From JABFRJ01 sp964389095 (GTDB lineage: Bacteria > Pseudomonadota > Alphaproteobacteria > Rhizobiales > Hyphomicrobiaceae), in assembly GCA_964389095.1 (NCBI GenBank), contig CAYMEB010000266.1, positions 1 to 6,388 of the forward strand: a stretch of 6,388 nt of DNA. Direction: 5' to 3'. Made by a program: the position numbers and the translations under genes. Below the pieces are notes generated by a model. The model saw only the letters and a list, made by a program, of their open reading frames with translations, was not told the origin of the DNA and ran no database searches. Below are positions 1 through 4,423 of the stretch, piece after piece (positions within the stretch are counted from its first letter, which is position 1; every line of letters begins with the position of its first letter).

Positions 1-47
1 ATGCGCTCGCGGGCTTCGGTGGAAAATTTGACGTCTTTGGCGGCCAT
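1..47 (-). CDS. groEL: GroEL chaperonin (60 kDa), N-terminal fragment cut by window edge
   Basis: Only the first 15 complete codons are inside the window, reading MAAKDVKFSTEARER, and the next codon begins with AT. This is the characteristic GroEL N-terminus (MAAKDVKF...ARE). GroEL forms the double-ring cytosolic chaperonin that folds proteins in an ATP-driven cycle capped by GroES. The start is the ATG at 45-47, preceded on the minus strand by an AGGAA ribosome binding site (54-58) with 6 nt spacing. It lies downstream of groES in the same direction, so it is presumably the second gene of a groESL operon driven by the promoter at 587-615. The identification rests on a short peptide, but the position after groES makes it secure. 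Nothing can be said about the rest of the protein. Confidence 0.93.
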   Translation of the reverse strand, partial: MAAKDVKFSTEARER

Positions 48-172
48 TTTGCGTTCCTAGCGAATAGCGAGTGGATGGTTGAGACTCGGGGAACGGGGCG
101 GCTGGCTGGAGCCCGGCAGAAGAGGCGAGGGATGGGCCCTACGCACTCATGACTGCTCGCTCGTCGCGCATC

Positions 173-184
173 GCCCCGAGGGGC
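173..184 (-). other. Small GC-rich hairpin in the groES-groEL spacer
   Basis: The sequence GCCCCTCGGGGC is a perfect inverted repeat that begins 1 nt after the groES stop codon on the minus strand. It could fold as GCCC/GGGC closed by a CUCG tetraloop. No U-tract follows, so it is not a convincing terminator. The groES-groEL spacer is 138 nt (48-185). Apart from the hairpin and the groEL Shine-Dalgarno it shows no gene. Such a hairpin could act as a partial attenuator or as a 3'-end protector for a groES-only mRNA. That role is inference. Confidence 0.35.
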
Positions 185-185
185 A

Positions 186-476
186 TCACTTGTCGAGGAT
201 GCCCATGATGTCGCTCTCCTTCATGATGAGGAGCTCTTTGCCGTCGATCTTGACCTCGGTGCCCGACCACTTGCCGAACAGCACCTTGTCACCCTTCTTG
301 ACGTCGAGCGGGACGAGCTTGCCGCTCTCGTCGCGGCCGCCGGGGCCAACGGCCACGACTTCGCCCTGCTGCGGCTTCTCGGTCGCGGTGTCGGGGATGA
401 TGATGCCGCCGGAAGACTTGGTCTCGGCATCGACGCGCTTCACGACGACGCGGTCGTGCAAAGGACGGAATTTCAT
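186..476 (-). CDS. groES: Co-chaperonin GroES (10 kDa)
   Basis: This 96-residue protein has the normal GroES length. It is the heptameric lid that binds GroEL in the cytosol and closes the folding chamber. The N-terminus MKFRPLHDRVVVKR is the family signature. The GroEL-binding mobile loop is at about residues 17-32, with the hydrophobic tripeptide III at 25-27 in SGGIIIPDTA. The roof-hairpin region GPGGRDESGK is at 44-53, and the C-terminal strand includes LLIMKESDIMGIL. The ATG at 474-476 has a GGAGAG ribosome binding site (486-491) with 9 nt spacing. It is the first gene of the groESL operon; groEL follows after 138 nt. Control is probably double: HrcA at the CIRCE element (544-580), plus a promoter resembling both housekeeping and heat-shock types. 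The leader from the predicted transcription start to the ATG is about 104 nt. Nothing in the protein is unusual. Confidence 0.98.
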   Translation of the reverse strand: MKFRPLHDRVVVKRVDAETKSSGGIIIPDTATEKPQQGEVVAVGPGGRDESGKLVPLDVKKGDKVLFGKWSGTEVKIDGKELLIMKESDIMGILDK

Positions 477-543
477 GGGATATCTCTCTCCAGACAGATC
501 GAAAGCCAGCGCGACAGCGCCGGCGGACTTGCGGAAATCGGGG

Positions 544-580
544 AGCCACTAGCACTCACTTATTTCGAGTGCTAGTGGCT
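544..580 (-). promoter_or_regulatory. CIRCE operator (HrcA binding site) with extended 14-bp arms
   Basis: The core is CTAGCACTC, 9 nt, GAGTGCTAG (549-557 and 567-575). This matches the CIRCE consensus TTAGCACTC-N9-GAGTGCTAA except for the terminal base pair change. The symmetry continues outward without a mismatch, so the arms are 14 bp each (544-557 and 567-580) around the same 9-nt spacer. CIRCE is the operator of the heat-shock repressor HrcA, whose folding depends on GroEL, giving feedback control of groESL. The right-hand edge (580) coincides with the transcription start predicted from the promoter at 587-615, so bound HrcA would block initiation or promoter clearance. The repeat would also be transcribed as a stable stem at the 5' end of the mRNA. 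hrcA itself is not in the window. Confidence 0.96.
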
Positions 581-586
581 GCTAAG

Positions 587-615
587 GATATAGGTATGGT
601 CCCTGCCGGTGTCAA
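587..615 (-). promoter_or_regulatory. groESL promoter, sigma-70-like and RpoH-like
   Basis: On the minus strand there is TTGACA (610-615), a 17-nt spacer and TATATC (587-592). That is a perfect -35, ideal spacing and a good -10. The same bases read CTTG, 18 nt, CCTATAT, which resembles the heat-shock sigma (RpoH) pattern of alphaproteobacteria (CTTG, about 17 nt, CYTATNT). The predicted start of transcription is near 580, the first base of the CIRCE repeat, about 104 nt before the groES ATG. Whether one or both sigma factors use it cannot be told from sequence. Confidence 0.8.
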
Positions 616-858
616 GCGTGTGACCGGCGGTCCCGTCAGATACGGCAAACTTCCCCAGCCGCGGAGCAAGCGAAGCAAGATCCGGGCCCGCCATTCGGGT
701 TCGGGCCGACGAGGGGAGCCGACTTGCGCGCCCCTCGGTACCGGGTTGCGACCCTGCCCCGGGCAATTGACATTGGACACCCGGTTCACGCCGGTGCTCA
801 ATTCCGGTGCGAATGCTTCGCGGCTATCGGCCGTCAGATGCAACCCTGGGATGACGAC
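616..858. other. Non-coding region between the groESL promoter and the MFS gene
   Basis: About 240 nt upstream of the transporter show no convincing gene. An open frame runs from a TTG at 724 into the transporter, but its translation before 859 is a non-hydrophobic stretch that does not look like transporter sequence. A perfect TTGACA lies at 767-772 on the plus strand, yet no acceptable -10 follows at 16-18 nt (the hexamer at 17 nt is GCCGGT), so a promoter for the transporter is only possible. A 7-bp direct repeat CCGGTGC occurs at 791-797 and 804-810, 13 nt apart. A short inverted repeat GGCCCG/CGGGCC is at 685-690 and 702-707. These may be operator-like but could be chance in GC-rich DNA. 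Confidence 0.35.
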
Positions 859-2085
859 ATGACGGACTCGCAGCGAGACCGGGTGCACTTCGCCTTTCTG
901 AACGCCGGACATTTTCTAGACCACCTCTTCACCCTGATCTTCGCGACGGTGGCGGCGGTGGCGCTCGTGAAGGAGTGGAACCTCGGGTACGCCGAGCTGC
1001 TGAGGTACGCGACGCCGGGCTTCTTCGCATTCGGTCTGTTCTCCCTGCCGGCTGGCTGGCTGGCGGACAAATGGAGCCGCGAGGGCATGATGGCGCTGTT
1101 CTTCGTGGGCATCGGCGCTGCCTCGCTTCTCACGGCCCTGGCCCAGTCGCCCTTCCAGGTCGGGATGGGACTGTTCGTTATCGGCATGTTCGCTGCGATC
1201 TATCACCCGGTCGGGCTGGCGATCGTCGTGGAACGATGGAAGAACACGGGCATGCGCCTAGCCGTGAACGGCGTCTGGGGCAACCTCGGCGTCGGAAGCG
1301 CGGCCCTGGTCACAGGCTACTTCATCGACAATGGCGGCTGGCGCATGGCGTTCGTGGTGCCCGGGGCCGTCTCCATCGCGATCGGATTGGCCTACACCTG
1401 GGTGTTCTGGTCCAAGATCGCTGGTGCGGATCGCGAGCGCCGCGCGATGGCGGCGAATGCCGGCACGATGCCGACCGGAGAGGACTACCGGCGCCTGATG
1501 ATCCGCATTTCCGCGATCGTGTTCGTGACCACGGCGCTATCCAGCCTGATCTTCCAGTCGACGACGTTCGCGCTGCCCAAGGTCTTCGACGAGCGGCTGC
1601 GGGACATCGCTCCGTCGGCGACGGTCCTGGGTCAGATGGCTTTCGTGGTGTTCGCGGTCGCTTCCGCGGCACAGCTGGTTGCGGGAAGATATCTCGATCA
1701 GCTCGGGCCGCGGACCGTCTTCATCGTGGTGGCGGCTCTGCAGGCAGTGTTCTTCGGCGCCATGCCAGGGCTGGCGGGTTGGCCGGCATTCCTATGCGCG
1801 CTGGCCTTCATGCTGGCGGCGTTCGGACAGGTCCCCGTCACCGACTACCTGATCGGAAAAATGGCGACCGGCCCTTATCGCGCACGCATTTACGGTGTGC
1901 GGTACGTCATCAGCTTCACGGTTTTCGCCCTGGCCCTCCCGCTGATCTCGATCATCCACGGCAGGTGGGGATTCGACGCGCTGTTCCTGCTGCTGGCCGC
2001 AGCGGCGGCCACGATCTGCTGCGCGGCAATTCTGCTGCCGCGCGCGATGCCGGTGCCGGTCGCGGCCAAGGCCGCCGCGGTCTAG
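859..2085 (+). CDS. Major facilitator superfamily (MFS) transporter, 12 TM
   Basis: The preferred product is a 408-residue inner-membrane secondary transporter. About twelve hydrophobic segments can be seen, at roughly residues 11-37, 47-67, 76-95, 100-124, 138-157, 161-184, 214-235, 254-275, 285-301, 306-327, 347-366 and 373-393. A charged cytoplasmic loop (185-213) separates the two six-helix halves. The MFS motif A is GWLADKWSRE at 66-75 after TM2, with a degenerate copy AGRYLDQLGPR at 275-285 after TM8. A HPVG motif lies in TM4 (116-119). The overall look recalls Fsr/YnfM-type drug or organic-anion exporters, but the substrate is not assignable. ATG 859 is chosen because a GGGA (848-851) sits 7 nt upstream and the protein then starts just before TM1; ATG 838 and TTG 724 are in frame but lack a Shine-Dalgarno. 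It diverges from groES and converges on the dehydrogenase with a 26-nt gap. Confidence 0.9.
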   Translation: MTDSQRDRVHFAFLNAGHFLDHLFTLIFATVAAVALVKEWNLGYAELLRYATPGFFAFGLFSLPAGWLADKWSREGMMALFFVGIGAASLLTALAQSPFQVGMGLFVIGMFAAIYHPVGLAIVVERWKNTGMRLAVNGVWGNLGVGSAALVTGYFIDNGGWRMAFVVPGAVSIAIGLAYTWVFWSKIAGADRERRAMAANAGTMPTGEDYRRLMIRISAIVFVTTALSSLIFQSTTFALPKVFDERLRDIAPSATVLGQMAFVVFAVASAAQLVAGRYLDQLGPRTVFIVVAALQAVFFGAMPGLAGWPAFLCALAFMLAAFGQVPVTDYLIGKMATGPYRARIYGVRYVISFTVFALALPLISIIHGRWGFDALFLLLAAAAATICCAAILLPRAMPVPVAAKAAAV

Positions 2086-2111
2086 GCCACGCGCCTCAAC
2101 TACCCAACGAA

Positions 2112-2993
2112 CTATTTCTTATCCGCGTTGTTGAGCCGGGCAATCAGGCTGCACGTGTCCCAGCGCCCGCCACCCATTTTCTGGACCTCGGAATAGAACT
2201 GATCGACCAGCGCCGCGACCGGCAGACTGGCGCCGTTCTTGCGGGCTTCATCGAGCGCGATCATCAGATCCTTGCGCATCCAATCGACAGCGAAGCCGAA
2301 CTCGAATTTTCCTTCGCCCATGGTCTTCCAGCGGTTCTCCATCTGCCAGGAACCGGCAGCGCCCTTCGAAATCGTCTCCATGACCTTGGGCAGGTCGAGG
2401 CCAGCCTTCTGCGCCATGTGAATGCCTTCGGAGAGGCCTTGCACGAGACCGGCGATGCAGATCTGATTGACCATCTTGGTGACTTGGCCGGCTCCAGAGG
2501 CACCGATCAGCGTGACCATGCGCGCGAAATGATCGATCACAGGTTTGGCGCGCTCGAAGGGGGCCTGATCGCCGCCGACCATAACGGTCAGCACACCGTT
2601 CTGCGCACCGGCCTGGCCGCCCGAAACCGGCGCATCCAGGAAGTCGAAGCCCTTGGCGCGCGCGGCTACGTAGAGTTCACGGGCGACGTTCGCGGAGGCG
2701 GTGGTGTTGTCGATGAACACCGTCCCTTTCCGCTGGGTCTCGAACGCGCCGCCCTTGCCGGTCGTGACCGACCGGAGGTCGTCGTCGTTGCCCACGCAGC
2801 AGAACACGAAATCGGCATCCTTCGCGGCCTCTGCCGGAGTCGGCGCGGCGCGACCGCCGAATTCCTTGACCCAGGCATCGGATTTTGCGCCATTGCGGTT
2901 GTAGACGACGAGGTCGTGGCCGCCCTTCTTCCGGATGTGTCCGGCCATGGGATAGCCCATCACACCAAGCCCGATCCAAGCGACCTTCGCCAT
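2112..2993 (-). CDS. NAD(P)-dependent beta-hydroxyacid dehydrogenase (3-hydroxyisobutyrate dehydrogenase family)
   Basis: The 293-residue cytosolic protein has the usual family length. It has an N-terminal Rossmann fold with GLGVMG at 8-13, then the substrate-binding DAPVSGG at 120-126. The catalytic lysine is K173 in GAGQVTKMVNQ, and the K241-D242 pair is in the all-helical C-terminal domain. N32-R33 after the second strand suggests NADP rather than NAD. The family oxidises 3-hydroxyisobutyrate or 3-hydroxypropionate, or reduces tartronate, glyoxylate or succinic semialdehyde; sequence alone does not decide which. In the PROSITE-type signature the usual final Asn is His19. The ATG at 2991-2993 has a GGAG (3002-3005) 8 nt upstream. 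It lies 106 nt downstream of the Nudix gene in the same direction, so co-transcription is possible but unproven, and no clear promoter was found in that gap. It converges on the MFS gene, with no terminator visible between the two. Confidence 0.93.
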   Translation of the reverse strand: MAKVAWIGLGVMGYPMAGHIRKKGGHDLVVYNRNGAKSDAWVKEFGGRAAPTPAEAAKDADFVFCCVGNDDDLRSVTTGKGGAFETQRKGTVFIDNTTASANVARELYVAARAKGFDFLDAPVSGGQAGAQNGVLTVMVGGDQAPFERAKPVIDHFARMVTLIGASGAGQVTKMVNQICIAGLVQGLSEGIHMAQKAGLDLPKVMETISKGAAGSWQMENRWKTMGEGKFEFGFAVDWMRKDLMIALDEARKNGASLPVAALVDQFYSEVQKMGGGRWDTCSLIARLNNADKK

Positions 2994-3099
2994 CGCAACG
3001 TCTCCGATTGAATTTCAGTCCGTCGACTTCTACGCAGCCGCGGCTAATTCCGCCAGGGGTCGTATGGCGGCCGCCGGACGGCGCGTGCCGCAATGGACG

Positions 3100-3849
3100 T
3101 CAGCCCGATGAGCCGACATCGATCATGTCGCGCCGGAAACTGCCGCCGCGCTGGTAGTAGAACGGGACCGGATTGCGGCCGGCATCGAGCGTGCCGTCGG
3201 CGAGCTGCTCGCCCAGATCCTCCAGGACCAGCCGCGTAATGCGCGGGATGTCGAGGGCTCGCGCGTCCTCGAGCGTCAGCCAGTCGAGACCCGACAATTC
3301 GCCGTCGTTGTGGGGCAGCCGCTCAACGATGGCGGCGGCGTCGACGCAGAAGAAGCGGGTGTCGAACCGCCGCGGACGCCCCGGAGGCGTGATCGCCCGG
3401 GCGAAGAACGTGAGCCCGCCGAGCGACGGCATGAAGCCGCGATCGAAAAACGTCGCCCATGGACCAGCAGGCTCTGGGCGATCAGCCGCCGGGTGGCCGA
3501 TGATCAGGCCAGCCTCTTCGAAGGCCTCGCGGATCGCCGCCAGCGCCAGTCCGCGCGCGCGGGCCGCACTGGGCGTTCCGCGCATCGAGACCAGCAGTTT
3601 CGCGACCTCTGCCTCACGCAGGTCCTCGGCGGCGGCGACGGCCTTGTCGGCAGGATCGACGCGCCCGCCCGGAAAGACGTACTTGCCGGCCATGAAGGCG
3701 AGGTCGGCGCGGCGCTTTCCCATGAGCACACGAGGCTCGCCGCCGGAGCGGTCCAGAATCACGAGAGTGGCAGCGTCCCTAGGCCGGAGCGCCTTGTTCT
3801 CGGCCTTGTACTGGTCGGTTGGATCGGCCGGGTCGTCGCCGCTTCTCAT
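3100..3849 (-). CDS. Nudix hydrolase with interrupted Nudix box (NUDT19-like)
   Basis: The 249-residue protein is probably a cytosolic, divalent-metal-dependent pyrophosphohydrolase acting on a nucleoside-diphosphate-linked compound. The Nudix box (GX5EX7REUXEEXGU) is split. FPGGRVD is at 59-65 and REAFEEAG at 107-114, so the first G and the R are 45 residues apart instead of 14, an insertion of about 31. Acidic D68 sits where the first Glu is expected. A long insertion in this box is known from the eukaryotic CoA diphosphatase NUDT19. Just upstream, residues 42-62 keep the spacing of the CoA-hydrolase motif (LLTxR...G...FPGG), with R46 and G55 present but A51 in place of Arg. A CoA-type substrate is therefore only a guess. 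ATG 3847-3849 is chosen because it overlaps the DUF983 stop (ATGA) and has GGAAGG (3854-3859) upstream. The same frame is open to 4221, but that extension overlies DUF983 and is a shadow. Confidence 0.9.
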   Translation of the reverse strand: MRSGDDPADPTDQYKAENKALRPRDAATLVILDRSGGEPRVLMGKRRADLAFMAGKYVFPGGRVDPADKAVAAAEDLREAEVAKLLVSMRGTPSAARARGLALAAIREAFEEAGLIIGHPAADRPEPAGPWATFFDRGFMPSLGGLTFFARAITPPGRPRRFDTRFFCVDAAAIVERLPHNDGELSGLDWLTLEDARALDIPRITRLVLEDLGEQLADGTLDAGRNPVPFYYQRGGSFRRDMIDVGSSG

Positions 3850-4307
3850 GGCGCCTTCCGTCCGGCGGTTGGCGGCCACACCTCGGGCTCGGCAGGATCC
3901 GGGCCCGCGCCGAAGCCGTGCATCCTCAGCGCCCACTGGTATGCGACGAGCGTGCCTTTCACGCGCGGCAGCATCCACAGCGTCAGCACCAGGGTCAGGG
4001 GAAGCCAGATCACCAAGTGGACCCAGGTTTCCGGGGCGAACTTCTTCTCCAGCGCAAGGAGCGCGCCGATGATCACATGCCCCACTATGAACATCGTGAA
4101 ATAGGGCGGGGCGTCGTCCGCGCGGTGGTGGTGGAGTTCGGTCCCGCAGCGGCTGCAGACCGGCTCGACTTTGAGATAGCGCCCGAACATGCGGCCTTCG
4201 CCGCAGGCAGGACACCGACACGCCCAGCCACGCCGCACGGCGGGCCAGACCGGGCGCGGGGCAGGGGAAATGGCCGAAGATGGCCCGGATACGATCGTGT
4301 GGGGCAT
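3846..4307 (-). CDS. DUF983 family zinc-ribbon membrane protein
   Basis: The 153-residue protein has an N-terminal cytosolic zinc ribbon with C32-P-A-C35 and C51-S-R-C54, followed by two hydrophobic segments at about 70-87 and 96-114. It ends with the family pattern LPRVKG...VAYQWALRMHGF at 113-132. DUF983 proteins are small inner-membrane proteins of unknown function, found mostly in alphaproteobacteria. No catalytic role can be given; metal-dependent sensing or anchoring of a partner is conceivable. ATG 4305-4307 is chosen because it places the ribbon at the usual distance from the N-terminus. It has no recognisable Shine-Dalgarno, and the frame stays open back to a GTG at 4383-4385, so the start is less certain than the gene. 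It follows rnr by 116 nt in the same direction, and its TGA overlaps the Nudix ATG by 4 nt, which implies translational coupling. Confidence 0.88.
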   Translation of the reverse strand: MPHTIVSGPSSAISPAPRPVWPAVRRGWACRCPACGEGRMFGRYLKVEPVCSRCGTELHHHRADDAPPYFTMFIVGHVIIGALLALEKKFAPETWVHLVIWLPLTLVLTLWMLPRVKGTLVAYQWALRMHGFGAGPDPAEPEVWPPTAGRKAP

Positions 4308-4321
4308 GGCGGGACGATTCA

Positions 4322-4333
4322 CGCAGCGCTGCG
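4322..4333. repeat. 12-bp perfect palindrome in the rnr-DUF983 spacer
   Basis: CGCAGCGCTGCG is self-complementary and lies 15 nt upstream of the DUF983 ATG, in the 116-nt spacer after the RNase R stop. No U-tract follows, so it is not an intrinsic terminator. It may be an mRNA stem that affects DUF983 translation, or chance in GC-rich DNA. The rest of the spacer (4308-4423) shows no promoter or gene that I can support. An imperfect CTCGC/GCGAG hairpin around a run of C lies near 4404-4418. Confidence 0.3.
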
Positions 4334-4423
4334 AAGCGTCAAGGGGCGCTCGGTCGCAGGTGGTCTGCAGCGATGCTCGCCGCACGCCGGCCGCAGGGTC
4401 GGAACTCGCCCCCCGCGAGAACT

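Noticed and set aside
124..156. A 10-codon ATG-TAG mini-frame in the groES-groEL spacer (minus strand)
   Set aside because: It has no convincing ribosome binding site and its length is expected by chance.
79..552. Plus-strand open frame of 157 codons antisense to groES
   Set aside because: It is a shadow of groES and its leader, has no domain or ribosome binding site, and spans the CIRCE arm.
724..858. Upstream extension of the MFS gene from TTG 724 or ATG 838
   Set aside because: The extra residues are not hydrophobic or transporter-like, and neither start has a Shine-Dalgarno. ATG 859 has GGGA at suitable spacing.
975..3011. A 678-codon open frame on the plus strand spanning two annotated genes
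   Set aside because: It overlaps the MFS gene in another frame and runs antisense through the dehydrogenase. Its translation is rich in Arg, Gly and Ala with no recognisable domain. Both overlapped genes have clear family motifs. Long stop-free shadow frames are common in GC-rich DNA.
2994..3099. Promoter or terminator between the Nudix gene and the dehydrogenase
   Set aside because: Only GC palindromes such as GGCGGCCGCC (3066-3075) without a U-tract, and hexamer pairs with about three matches each, were found. That is too weak to call.
3173..4104. Two long plus-strand frames (299 and 264 codons) antisense to the Nudix and DUF983 genes
   Set aside because: Both are shadows with low-complexity Arg/Ser/Ala composition and no domain, lying opposite genes with clear motifs.
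3850..4221. N-terminal extension of the Nudix frame by 124 codons
   Set aside because: The extension overlies DUF983 in another frame and reads as Arg/Pro-rich nonsense. The ATG overlapping the DUF983 stop, with a good Shine-Dalgarno, is a better start.
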